Source of the DNA: CAZCVI01 sp964502145
GTDB lineage: Bacteria; Acidobacteriota; Aminicenantia; UBA2199
Direction: 5' to 3'
Length of the DNA stretch: 57,953 nt
Assembly (NCBI GenBank): GCA_964502145.1
Contig: CAZCVI010000041.1
Location: forward strand, 1 to 57,953
Shown: one piece after another, positions 1-9,049 of the stretch
Numbering within the stretch: position 1 is the first letter of the stretch
Layout of the letters: each line of letters begins with the position of its first letter
Notes under the pieces: model-generated
What the model was told of the DNA's origin: nothing
Database searches by the model: none
Seen by the model: only the letters and a program-made list of their open reading frames with translations
Program-made: the position numbers and the translations under genes

Positions 1-39
1 ATAGGCCGCAGGCCATTACCGCGAAGCGGTTTTGTCCAA

Positions 40-76
40 TTCCCATAATTCCCATCATTCCCATTCCTCCCACTTG
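40..76. repeat. 9-bp-period CCCAT array (copy 1)
   Basis: Four imperfect 9-bp units of the type TTCCCATAA run in tandem and end in CTCCCACTT. The flank downstream (about 96-119) carries GGCGGTGAATCCAGGTTA. Related flanks occur at copy 2 (inverted, 3601-3624) and copy 4 (56135-56150). Only the CCCAT side is present, because the window starts just upstream. It lies in the untranslated region before the helicase gene. Confidence 0.8.
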
Positions 77-219
77 ATTTTATGGTGCTCTCAAAGAACT
101 GGCGGTGAATCCAGGTTATGGAATAATCAGCGATATTGGTCTATCATGGAACAGATTTTTTTTTCAGTATACAGATAGACCTATTATGTGTTATACTATT
201 AAATTGGAGTTGTATAACA

Positions 220-2037
220 ATGAAATTTACTGAATTTAAGTTAAATGACAAGTTAATGCAAGGGATTATCGAAACCGGTTATATCGAGTGTATGCCGGTT
301 CAAGAAGAAACATTAGTACACACGCTGAAAGGGCGGGATGTGGAAGTGCAATCTCAAACCGGAACGGGAAAGACTGCCGCGTTTCTGATCACGATATTCC
401 AGCATTTTTTGGACGAAAACAGTCCAATCAAAGAAAAGAAAGCGCTGATTATTGCGCCAACCCGCGAGTTGGCTATCCAGATCGAAAAAGAAGCCCGTCA
501 GGTGGGGCGTTATCTGGATTTCAAAATCGGCTGCTTCTATGGTGGCGTGGGCTACCAACAACAAGAGAACCTGTTAGAAGATGAAGTAGACCTGATCATT
601 GGCACCCCGGGCCGATTATTGGATTTCAATCAACAGGGGAAGATGAATTTCCGCAACCTTGGCTTTTTTGTCATTGATGAAGCGGACCGGATGCTGGATA
701 TGGGCTTTTTGCCTGATATTCGCAAAATATTGCGCCGCATGGAAGGCAATAATACGAAGAAACAGGTGATGCTGTTCAGCGCCACTTTGGATGTGGAAAC
801 CCGCAGTATAGCACGGGAATTTATGCACGATGCGGTCACTATCGAGATCACACCGGAACAAGTCACAGTAGATAAAATTGCCCAGATACTGTACCACGTG
901 GCGGAAAAAGAAAAAATGAGCCTGATGCTGGGCATCCTCAAAAAAGAAATGCCGAGCACGGCACTGATCTTTACGAACATGAAGCATACGGCTGCCCAAG
1001 TAGCAAAACAACTGGAATACAACGGGTACAAATGCCAATATCTCAGTGGCGATCTCCCGCAATCCAAACGATTGAGCGTGATCAATAGTTTTAAATCGGG
1101 GAAATTGTCTTACCTGGTGGCCACGGACGTGGCGGCACGGGGTTTGCATATTGATGATCTGGAAATGATTATTAATTACGACCTGCCAGGTGATTGCGAA
1201 AACTATGTGCATCGCATTGGCCGTACTGCACGGGCGGGTAAATCAGGAAAAGCGGTGACTCTGGCTTGCGAACGGTATATTTTTAACCTGGAACCGATTG
1301 AAAGCTTCCTGAATATGAAAATCCCGGTGGGGATACCAGATGATGATATGTTCCACACGGATTTGGGCCCGGCTATGGATTCGCGCCGCACCCCACGGGG
1401 TGGTTCACGTTCTTCACGAGTGCATGAAAAGATTCCCCATAAGAAATTCCCCAGCAGCACAAAAAGACCGGCGCAAAAAAAAGCCACCCATACGGATACT
1501 CCGCTGAAAAAAACAGCGGTAATGGATGACCCATCCACAACTGCCCCGCAGATAGTTAAACCTAAAGTAGGTAAAGGCAGCTACAAGGACCGCTACAGCG
1601 ATAAATTCAAAGATCGCAGCCCTGACAAAAACCGCGACCGGGACACAACCAAAGAAACCACCAAAGACACATCAAAAGACATCAGCAAAGACCGGAATAG
1701 AAACGCCAACAAAGACAAAAACCGCAAGTGGGATAAAGACCGGGATAAGGGAAGAACCGCAGCTTCTTCAGAAGTACCAAAGGATCAAAAAGAATCTGGC
1801 GATAACTACTATTCTTCCAAAGGTAAAAAGAAAGGCGAAAGCAGAAACGCGCCCAAAGTGGAACGTCCGAAAGGTTCGATTGCGACCTATGAAGATCGTA
1901 TCGAATACTACCGGAAAAAGTACGGGGACAATTTCCATGTGCCCTCGGAAAAATCGGTTCCCATGACTCCCCCACCGCCTAAGAAGTCCTTGATTCAGAA
2001 AATCACCGGGATCTTTAAACGGAATAAGAATCGCTGA
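220..2037 (+). CDS. DEAD-box ATP-dependent RNA helicase with long charged tail
   Basis: A 605-residue RNA helicase that would unwind or remodel RNA at the cost of ATP in the cytoplasm. All family motifs are visible: Q motif near residues 21-29, motif I SQTGTGKT (45-52), Ia PTRELA (80-85), Ib TPGR (129-132), II DEAD (153-156), III SAT (187-189), V ARGLHIDDL (306-314) and VI HRIGRTARAG (331-340). After about residue 380 a basic, low-complexity tail of some 225 residues follows, rich in KD, DR and DK pairs, of the kind that gives extra RNA binding in RhlE- and CsdA-type helicases. ATG 220 is chosen over the in-frame ATG at 136 because GGAG lies at 207-210 and homology begins at MKFTEF. The exact subfamily (RhlE-like or other) is not resolved. 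The gene stands alone, convergent with the J-domain gene. Confidence 0.95.
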   Translation: MKFTEFKLNDKLMQGIIETGYIECMPVQEETLVHTLKGRDVEVQSQTGTGKTAAFLITIFQHFLDENSPIKEKKALIIAPTRELAIQIEKEARQVGRYLDFKIGCFYGGVGYQQQENLLEDEVDLIIGTPGRLLDFNQQGKMNFRNLGFFVIDEADRMLDMGFLPDIRKILRRMEGNNTKKQVMLFSATLDVETRSIAREFMHDAVTIEITPEQVTVDKIAQILYHVAEKEKMSLMLGILKKEMPSTALIFTNMKHTAAQVAKQLEYNGYKCQYLSGDLPQSKRLSVINSFKSGKLSYLVATDVAARGLHIDDLEMIINYDLPGDCENYVHRIGRTARAGKSGKAVTLACERYIFNLEPIESFLNMKIPVGIPDDDMFHTDLGPAMDSRRTPRGGSRSSRVHEKIPHKKFPSSTKRPAQKKATHTDTPLKKTAVMDDPSTTAPQIVKPKVGKGSYKDRYSDKFKDRSPDKNRDRDTTKETTKDTSKDISKDRNRNANKDKNRKWDKDRDKGRTAASSEVPKDQKESGDNYYSSKGKKKGESRNAPKVERPKGSIATYEDRIEYYRKKYGDNFHVPSEKSVPMTPPPPKKSLIQKITGIFKRNKNR

Positions 2038-2040
2038 TTC

Positions 2041-2070
2041 TGGTTGATAATGGTTGATTATGGTTGATCA
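2041..2070. repeat. Three tandem 10-bp TGGTTGAT repeats
   Basis: The unit TGGTTGATNA is repeated three times between the convergent helicase and J-domain genes. No further function is visible. Confidence 0.6.
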
Positions 2071-2077
2071 GGCAGGT

Positions 2078-3520
2078 TTACTTTTTTTTCCCGAACAGGG
2101 AGAAAAAGTTTTTTTTGTGAGGGGAGAACATCTTCTCTAGTTCTTCCTTCGCTTTACCTGCCAGGGTATGTTCCAGGTTGATTTCCAGGGCCCGGTTAAA
2201 GGCGACTTGAGCTTTTTTCATCAGGTTTTCCGATTTGTATAATTCGCCCAGTGCGAATAGATGGTCCGCGTTCCAGGGTTCCAGTTCTGTAGCCTTTTTG
2301 AGGCATTGTTCCGCGCGGTTTTTGGAGGCGGGTAATTTCGAATGGCATAGACCCAGCAACAAGAAATAAGAGGCTTTTGTACTGTCACGTTTCACCGTTT
2401 CTTCCATCATCGTCGCTGCCTCGTAATACCGTTTTTGTTTGTAGAGGGAATTGGCTTTAAGGTAAAGGTTGCGTCCCGTTTTGGTCTGGTGTGATTGTTC
2501 TGTATCGGTCGTGGTCATTTCTTTGTATTGGTGGGCATCGTATTCCCGCCGTTTCTCCTCATTGCTGAGAATTTCATAGGCCCGGTTGATCTCTGCAAAC
2601 ACCTCGTTGGCCTGTAACTTGACAGTAGAATCTGGCGCGGCATTGATTCGGTCAGGATGGTATTTGCGGGAAAAATTGAAATAAGACTCCTTAATCTTCT
2701 CTTTATCGGTGCCATTGGCTATACCCAATACCTGATAAAAATTCAATTCCTGCTTTTTGATCTTACTATGCAGCTCAGCAATCTCCTCGATGTTCTTGTT
2801 GACCTCTTCATCAATCGTATATTCGACAAAATCCACGACATTCAAAAGGTACAGGTGAATAATATTTTTCCAAAATAGCTCTTGCAGAATATCCATTTTA
2901 GGAATAATACTGGTTACAGGTTCATTGGAAAAATTGGATAATTTAAAATAGAATTTCATTTGCTCAGTGGTAAGGTATTTTTGAATTTCTTCGGGAAGCG
3001 TGGTAGTTACAGGCGCACGTAAAGAATAACGCCGTTTGAAATAAGAAATATCGCGAATTTGCCCAACACCCTCCAATACAATTTCCGCAATTTTGATGTG
3101 AAACTGGTGGGTGTTAGGAATCAGGGGTTGTTTGACAGTAAAACGCCATTCACCATCGGTCATACCAAAGGTAGCGGCAGCAATTTTTTTGATCTGGTAA
3201 CTGAGAGTATAATAAATATCCTGTTTATTGAGCCCAGACACTTCCATCAATATCTCCCCTACTTTACGGGTGCTATCACCATTTGATTTGACGCGTGACA
3301 TCGTATTAAATTGTTCGGGGGTGATTTTGTGCAATGAAAGTAACACCTCGCCCAATCGTTCACTGTCAACTGTAGTTGTCGCAAAGGCGAGTTGGCCTTT
3401 GACAAAATACAGTTGCTTGGAATATTTCTCATGCAGCAGTTCCAATTCACCAGTCAAACTGTCTTTCAGAATTTTTTTAAATATCAGCGGCACGGGAAAC
3501 TTCTCAATCAAATTGCTCAT
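2078..3520 (-). CDS. DUF4388 / J-domain / TPR protein
   Basis: A 480-residue cytoplasmic protein with three parts. Residues 1-160 resemble DUF4388 (PatA-like N-terminal) domains, which accompany bacterial signalling and motility proteins. Residues 259-330 form a J domain with the HPD tripeptide at 288-290, needed in this family to stimulate DnaK ATPase. Residues 350-455 look like TPR repeats. The protein lacks the Gly/Phe region and zinc fingers of DnaJ, so it is a specialised co-chaperone or signalling adaptor rather than DnaJ. The start at 3520 follows an AGGAT-type ribosome site. It is transcribed alone; the upstream region holds copy 2 of the CCCAT hairpin. The domain calls come from motif and pattern recognition; the client is unknown. 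Confidence 0.85.
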   Translation of the reverse strand: MSNLIEKFPVPLIFKKILKDSLTGELELLHEKYSKQLYFVKGQLAFATTTVDSERLGEVLLSLHKITPEQFNTMSRVKSNGDSTRKVGEILMEVSGLNKQDIYYTLSYQIKKIAAATFGMTDGEWRFTVKQPLIPNTHQFHIKIAEIVLEGVGQIRDISYFKRRYSLRAPVTTTLPEEIQKYLTTEQMKFYFKLSNFSNEPVTSIIPKMDILQELFWKNIIHLYLLNVVDFVEYTIDEEVNKNIEEIAELHSKIKKQELNFYQVLGIANGTDKEKIKESYFNFSRKYHPDRINAAPDSTVKLQANEVFAEINRAYEILSNEEKRREYDAHQYKEMTTTDTEQSHQTKTGRNLYLKANSLYKQKRYYEAATMMEETVKRDSTKASYFLLLGLCHSKLPASKNRAEQCLKKATELEPWNADHLFALGELYKSENLMKKAQVAFNRALEINLEHTLAGKAKEELEKMFSPHKKNFFSLFGKKK

Positions 3521-3600
3521 CTTGACATCCTGTACTCTTATTTTAAAGTAACATCGACTATGTACCTATCATAGACTGTTAAAAATGAAAAGTCAAGCGA

Positions 3601-3795
3601 TTAACCTGGATTCACGCCCAAGTTAATGGGAGTTATGGGAATTCTGGGAGTTATGGGAATTATGGGATAAACAAAAATATTCCCATTACTCCTATACTTC
3701 CCATAATTCCCAGAATTCCCAGAATTCCCATAACTCCCATTACTCCCATAACTCCCACTTGCTTTAACGATACTCTCAAATAATTCAGGGTTAAA
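3601..3795. repeat. CCCAT hairpin element (copy 2), two-armed
   Basis: A left arm of GGGA-type 9-bp units (3625-3666) and a right arm of TCCC-type units (about 3680-3762) can pair, with an AT-rich centre (TAAACAAAAATAT). The outer flanks are TTAACCTGGATTCACGCCC on the left and TCTCAAATAATTCAGGGTTA on the right; related flanks surround copies 1 and 4. The element fills most of the 345-bp gap between the divergent J-domain and exported-module genes. Apart from a ribosome site, I see nothing else in that gap. Confidence 0.85.
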
Positions 3796-3865
3796 ATATT
3801 TTTCTTTTTCTTTCTGAGATATTTTACCCCCTTTTTTATTCTTTAATAAAAGAAGAGGTCTTTAT

Positions 3866-4621
3866 ATGAGTAGAATAAGTTACCGACACGCAGTCTTTCT
3901 TTTTTTCTTCCTGCTGGGAACGTTGTGGTTTGCCGTGGAAAGCCAAGACACACTAAATCAACAGGAAGGGGTGTCAGAGTTGACCCCCCATTTTCAGATT
4001 CAGTTTTTAGAGCTGGCCTTTTCGAACGGTAAATACTATCAAGTCACTGGCTTGAAAAACCCACCGCCCACGTATTACCTGAAAATAAAAGCGCTGGGTA
4101 GTGGCATATTAAAAGGGAAGTGGTTGTTGGACCAACAACCTATCGGATTGTGGGAAGTCGTATTAAAGCCGGGTCAAATCACAGACCTCCGGGGCAGAGA
4201 TGTAAGACCGCTGCCTTTAAAAGACACGGGCATGCACAAGCTGACAATAGAATTCAGCAACTATTCGTTTAATCGCCAACTCCCTACTCTCCGTTATTTT
4301 GTCGCGGAATCGGGCGCTATTCGCATCAAGTTCCCGGAACCAGGAAGCAAAGTTCCCAGTACAGATTCCTTTGGCTTGTCATGGCAATTTAACCCGCAGC
4401 TAGATGAGCTCTCTTACCAGATATTGATCTCCGAGATTCCCTTGCAGTTCCTCACCGATGAGCAGATGGTTTGGCACCCTGTCGGCAACACGGACAATTA
4501 CAGGCCGGATCTGACCACTTTTAAAGCAGGGACGTGGATTTACTGGCAAGTACGTGCTGTAAACAGCAGCGGTAGAGTGACCACTACTTCAGAAATCGCC
4601 AGTTTTAAACTGATAAAATAA
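3866..4621 (+). CDS. Exported protein, single copy of a shared envelope module
   Basis: A 251-residue protein with an N-terminal hydrophobic signal (residues 10-25), so probably periplasmic or surface-located. The rest (about residues 38-250) is alignable by eye with the C-terminal third of the PKD protein two genes downstream. Both share the pattern F/L-x-NGKYY, a K-x-x-G-x-G-x-I-x-G-x-W stretch, DxGxHxxTxxF, a Y/FxLxSE-like strand and a WxYWxVRAxxxxG ending. The end resembles a fibronectin-III-type strand pattern (YWQVRAVNSSG). First gene of a three-gene plus-strand operon; 46 bp separate it from the barrel gene. The start at 3866 has AGAAGAGG upstream. No catalytic motif is seen; a structural or carbohydrate- or protein-binding role is inferred. 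Confidence 0.75.
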   Translation: MSRISYRHAVFLFFFLLGTLWFAVESQDTLNQQEGVSELTPHFQIQFLELAFSNGKYYQVTGLKNPPPTYYLKIKALGSGILKGKWLLDQQPIGLWEVVLKPGQITDLRGRDVRPLPLKDTGMHKLTIEFSNYSFNRQLPTLRYFVAESGAIRIKFPEPGSKVPSTDSFGLSWQFNPQLDELSYQILISEIPLQFLTDEQMVWHPVGNTDNYRPDLTTFKAGTWIYWQVRAVNSSGRVTTTSEIASFKLIK

Positions 4622-4667
4622 TTTTAAACGCCCGAAATAAAATAGGAATTTAATAAGGAGCAAAACC

Positions 4668-6599
4668 ATGAGACGCATAACGATGATAAAAACCATTATA
4701 CCAATCATCCTGCTATCCTGTTTGAGTTTCAGTACACCGCTTTTTTCCGGTACTTATTCTTTTTCCGGATATCTTCCGAAAGTTGAACGACAGGCTGAAA
4801 TACTGACGATCAAAATTAATGCCCTGGCCGTGGACAAGGATTTTTACATCTATTACCGCACGGAAGGGTTGTTAAACTATCAGGTGAGAAAAATGAAGGT
4901 GGATAAAAACGGGAACATGTATTTCCAATTATCCACGGCCAATTTGTACGGCAAAACAATGGAGTATTATATATTGGAGAGTGGGAAGAATAATTCCACG
5001 GCGATTTCCCCGGTTTTTACAGTAAATAATATCAGCCGCATGGATTCACCGGAGATTTATTTCCAGCAAACCGCAGAAGGTACAGCCGGGACCGGTAGTA
5101 GCAAGGAAGCATTAATCAAAATCGGCCTGTCGGCTTCAACGACCACCCGGATTTATGAAAAAGCAGAGCCACCAACAGGACAAAAATTCGACGCGAACGG
5201 AAACCTGAGACTCTATCGCAATATTGTCAGAGAAAAATACCAATTGGATTTCGATACTAATTTTTCCTACATGCATACGGTGAGCGCAGATCAAAATAAG
5301 GTCAACCTGGCGGATATGAAAATCAATTTTAAAACGGGTATTCATACAGTGGCCGCAGGTGATCTTTCCATCAGTAACACGGAATTTACCACTTCCTCGT
5401 TGAGTCGTCGTGGCATGCACTATGAATTGGCAGGTAAGTCGCTCTATTTGAGTTCTTTTTTTACTAATTCCCAGCAGAAGACCGGGTTTGCCGGGTTTGG
5501 TATTCCACCCAGCAATGCCAATCTTTTTGGCGCTACCGCAGGATTCAACCTCGGTACTATTTTTAAACTGCGCGGGATGTTCCTGACTGGTAAAGATAAC
5601 CTCGACAGTTTGACGATTGTCAGTTCCGAGGATCCCTACCGTGAAGGGCACGTGTTATCGGCTTGGAGTGAATTGAATCTATGGCAGAATCACCTGCTCT
5701 TGAAAGGAGAGTTTGCCAGCAGCAATTACGGTAGCGGCGCAGACAGCTCGGCACTCACTAAAAAAACCGGCAAAGCATGGCGCGCTGAAGGGGATTTTAA
5801 TTATAAGATATTCACGCTACACGCGGATTACAAAAAAATCGGGGAACAATTCAGTTCTATTGCTAACCTGTTCCTGCAAAACGATCGCGAGGGCTTAAAC
5901 AGCAGTATTGGCATGATGATTAAATCCTTTTCCCTCAATGTCCGTTACGCCGATCAAAAAACCAATCTCACCAGCACGGTCCAACCGAAAATGCATACGA
6001 AAAATATCAGCACGGACCTCTCCTGGTTGATTGCCAATCATTTCCAAATCGGGGCTGAATTCGGTTTGGACAACCTGGATTACGATAAATCTTCCGGTCT
6101 GATGACAGGTTCGGAAGACATGGATACGATACGTTACTCGGGCACGGTGGGGTATATCGCAGGCAGTAACGGACTGACAGTTAAAATAGGAAAAACAGAA
6201 TCCAAAAACTTTACCGCCAATATTGACGGTTCCGTTTCATTGAACTTGAGATTCGGGAATGTATTCAGCCTGAATCCCACTGTATCTTATCAGTCCACGG
6301 AGAATTTTACTGACAGCAGCACTTCCAAGATATACAGCGCTTATATCAATAGTGAACTCAGTTTTGTGCCGGAGATATTTTCTTTATCCATGACTGGCTC
6401 CTGGACCAAAAATGACAATACGTTCAGTGATTCCACGAGTCTCTCGGTGGGTGGGAATTTTAATTTTTATATGGCCAAGATATTTAAGAATAAAATCCAG
6501 CCGACCCTGTCATTACGGGGAAAATACGATGAGTTTACCACGGGTGGCACAAAAACGGATAATATCACGGCGTATCTGCAAGCAGATATTTCATTTTAA
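4668..6599 (+). CDS. Outer-membrane beta-barrel protein
   Basis: A 643-residue exported protein: signal peptide at residues 1-27, then about 100 residues of soluble beta-rich domain, then many alternating amphipathic strands of about 10 residues, ending in Phe (ADISF), the usual C-terminal signature of barrels inserted by BamA. The length and strand pattern suit a large barrel of porin or transporter type, but I recognise no specific family. An AAGGAG site sits 8 bp before ATG 4668. It lies between two genes encoding the same exported module and 29 bp before the PKD protein, so the three products probably form one surface assembly with the barrel as anchor or conduit. That assembly is inferred. 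Confidence 0.8.
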   Translation: MRRITMIKTIIPIILLSCLSFSTPLFSGTYSFSGYLPKVERQAEILTIKINALAVDKDFYIYYRTEGLLNYQVRKMKVDKNGNMYFQLSTANLYGKTMEYYILESGKNNSTAISPVFTVNNISRMDSPEIYFQQTAEGTAGTGSSKEALIKIGLSASTTTRIYEKAEPPTGQKFDANGNLRLYRNIVREKYQLDFDTNFSYMHTVSADQNKVNLADMKINFKTGIHTVAAGDLSISNTEFTTSSLSRRGMHYELAGKSLYLSSFFTNSQQKTGFAGFGIPPSNANLFGATAGFNLGTIFKLRGMFLTGKDNLDSLTIVSSEDPYREGHVLSAWSELNLWQNHLLLKGEFASSNYGSGADSSALTKKTGKAWRAEGDFNYKIFTLHADYKKIGEQFSSIANLFLQNDREGLNSSIGMMIKSFSLNVRYADQKTNLTSTVQPKMHTKNISTDLSWLIANHFQIGAEFGLDNLDYDKSSGLMTGSEDMDTIRYSGTVGYIAGSNGLTVKIGKTESKNFTANIDGSVSLNLRFGNVFSLNPTVSYQSTENFTDSSTSKIYSAYINSELSFVPEIFSLSMTGSWTKNDNTFSDSTSLSVGGNFNFYMAKIFKNKIQPTLSLRGKYDEFTTGGTKTDNITAYLQADISF

Positions 6600-6628
6600 G
6601 CACCAGGGAAGAATGTAGGAGAAAAAAG

Positions 6629-8944
6629 ATGAACAAAAAACAGAACCATAAACAACTCGCTCAGCGAATATATATTGTCGTTGCCTTGGTACTCTTTTTA
6701 ATGGTGTCAGCGACCCAGTTATCGGCCATCATCATCACGCCCAGCGGCACGTATTATATTGGTGACATCCTGACCTTCAGAGCCAGCAGTACGACTTTTG
6801 CCAGTGCTTACAATACCACCTGGAACTTCGGCGACGGAGCCACGACCACAAGAACATCTGGCTTGGATTCGGTTACCCATGCCTATAAAGATGCAGGTAT
6901 TTACACGGTCACAGTGGTGGGTCAATTTACTTCGGTGCCCACTATCACGGAAACAATCAATGTGATTATAGAACGGAAACCAGAGAATCGAACCATTCAA
7001 GTTTCACCGATGCCGCCGGTAGTCGGGCAGGTGGCCACGTTTACGGCTTTTAATTTTAATACCCCCGGCAATATCCGTTGGGATATGGGGGATGGCACGA
7101 TCAAAAGTACTCACAGCCAGGAAAAAACACTGGGCACAAGTGTGGTGACCCATACGTATAGCCAGCCCGGTACATATCGGGTAAGGGCGTATGATTTTAA
7201 TGGTTTGTCTACATTGCCAATCAGTTTAACCATCACCGTTAACTTGCCAGTACGTTCTATCACGTATACTCCCGCGCAGCCAAAAGTAGGTGTTCCCGTT
7301 ACGTTTAATGCGGTCAATTTTCTTTCTCAGTCCGTGGATTGGAATTTTGGCGATGGCAGCACCACCGGTGGAATTGGTATCAATATCACCCATGTTTACA
7401 ACAATGCGGGCACCTTTACTGTGACCGCCAAGGAGCGGGACAGCAATTTTCCTACTGTTTCCGTAACACTGACTGTCACCCAGCCCAGTCGGCAGATTGG
7501 TTTTAGTCCCCGGTCGCCCCGAGTGGATCAGACAGTCAGTTTCCAGGCCCAGGGGTTTGTCACTGCGGCCATTGATTGGAATTTTGGCGATGGTACCGTT
7601 CTCAGTGGCAGTACGACTGCAATAACCCATCGGTTTGCTACGGCAGGGAGTTTTACTGTCAGTGCCAAAGATTCTACCATTCAACATACTCCCATCACCA
7701 CCAAGGTTACAGTGTTGCCAGAGAACCGGTTTATTACTGTTACTCCTCCTGAAGCACGAACCAATGAGAACATCACCGTAACGGCAATGAATTTCAGGGG
7801 GCAATTAATCCTGTGGGATTTCGGGGATGGTGAACAGAAATCAGGCGGTAAAACAGAAGTGCATCAATACCGTCGTCCCGGTACATTTACGATCAGTGCC
7901 CGGGATGAAAATGGGGCCAGCCAGGTGCAAATCACCACGCCGGTCACTATCCAGGGAATTGATGATCAAGTCACCTTGCAAATCGCCGAGGTGCGATTGG
8001 ATAACGGGAAATATTACAAAGTAGTCCCGAAAAATTCCAAGCATATCCAGGCCGTGCTGCGAATGAAAATGAGAGGAACAGGACTTATCTCAGGGTATTG
8101 GATTGTAGACGGTCATCCCTATGAATTTTTCAATGAACTGGTGAAACAAGGCGAGGTCAAAGAGATTTACACCCGTCGTATCCCTGGTTTGCCTGTCACC
8201 GATGCCGGGTTGCACACGATCACGGTAAAACTAACCCGCCCCGCAGAAATACCCGTCACTTTCCCGGTCTTGAAGTATTTTGTGTTGACCTATGAAAACA
8301 TTCTGGAAGTAGTCACTCCCCAGGATGGGTTCATTGCCAAAGAAGATGCGATCCCGTCATTTTCGTGGAAAGAACCCAAGGGGGCTTCCAAATATCAGGT
8401 GGCTTTCTCGAATTATCTTTATCCATTGCTCAGCGAAAATGACGGGGTAATTTGGAATGATGTCGACACCCCGCTTACTTTCACCCCCGGTCCCAATACG
8501 TGGCAAACTATCACCCGCAATGAATGGACCTATTGGAAAGTTCGGGCATTGGATACGTTTAACAATGTAGTGGCAGAGAGTGATGTTCAAGACATCAAAG
8601 TGGTTATTGCCACCGCAAAGATAGCCATTCAAAAAGTCACTGATCTCAATGGGAATGTATTGGCTTTGGAGGATGCCAACAGCATCTCTACCCGTGCCGA
8701 TGATTTGTTAGTGCAGGGCAGTATTCAATATATGGGTGATTCCGAGTTCCTGGTGTTGCAGGTTTATATTGATGACCAATTGACTGACCAGTTATTGTTC
8801 CGGGACATCAAAAAGGAAGAAATCCGTTATTTTGAGACTTCGATAACCAATAAAAAGCAGCAGAGCAAAGTGCAGTTCCAGGTTTTAAAAGTCTCTTCGC
8901 CTGCCGTGATGGTAGGAATCAAAGGTTTGCTATTAAACAGATAG
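6629..8944 (+). CDS. Secreted PKD-repeat protein with C-terminal envelope module
   Basis: A 771-residue exported protein. A signal anchor (residues 12-33) is followed by five PKD domains, each with the W-(N/D)-(F/M)-G-D-G core (WNFGDGATT, WDMGDGTI, WNFGDGSTT, WNFGDGTV, WDFGDGEQK) and a closing T-H-x-(Y/F) strand. From about residue 450 to 690 comes the same module as the protein encoded at 3866-4621, then about 75 residues of further beta structure. PKD domains are Ig-like folds that extend proteins from the surface or bind polysaccharide; no hydrolase domain is present. It is the last gene of the operon and ends about 100 bp before the convergent ROCO gene. A surface scaffold or adhesin that docks on the adjacent barrel is the most economical reading. 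Confidence 0.85.
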   Translation: MNKKQNHKQLAQRIYIVVALVLFLMVSATQLSAIIITPSGTYYIGDILTFRASSTTFASAYNTTWNFGDGATTTRTSGLDSVTHAYKDAGIYTVTVVGQFTSVPTITETINVIIERKPENRTIQVSPMPPVVGQVATFTAFNFNTPGNIRWDMGDGTIKSTHSQEKTLGTSVVTHTYSQPGTYRVRAYDFNGLSTLPISLTITVNLPVRSITYTPAQPKVGVPVTFNAVNFLSQSVDWNFGDGSTTGGIGINITHVYNNAGTFTVTAKERDSNFPTVSVTLTVTQPSRQIGFSPRSPRVDQTVSFQAQGFVTAAIDWNFGDGTVLSGSTTAITHRFATAGSFTVSAKDSTIQHTPITTKVTVLPENRFITVTPPEARTNENITVTAMNFRGQLILWDFGDGEQKSGGKTEVHQYRRPGTFTISARDENGASQVQITTPVTIQGIDDQVTLQIAEVRLDNGKYYKVVPKNSKHIQAVLRMKMRGTGLISGYWIVDGHPYEFFNELVKQGEVKEIYTRRIPGLPVTDAGLHTITVKLTRPAEIPVTFPVLKYFVLTYENILEVVTPQDGFIAKEDAIPSFSWKEPKGASKYQVAFSNYLYPLLSENDGVIWNDVDTPLTFTPGPNTWQTITRNEWTYWKVRALDTFNNVVAESDVQDIKVVIATAKIAIQKVTDLNGNVLALEDANSISTRADDLLVQGSIQYMGDSEFLVLQVYIDDQLTDQLLFRDIKKEEIRYFETSITNKKQQSKVQFQVLKVSSPAVMVGIKGLLLNR

Positions 8945-9049
8945 TGCCTGGCTAGAAATTTTCTTTTTAGATTCATCACCCTGAATGATTTTTATATCCT
9001 TCAATCCCGGGCGCTCCAAAACTTGAAACAACCGCACGGTGCGTGTTTC

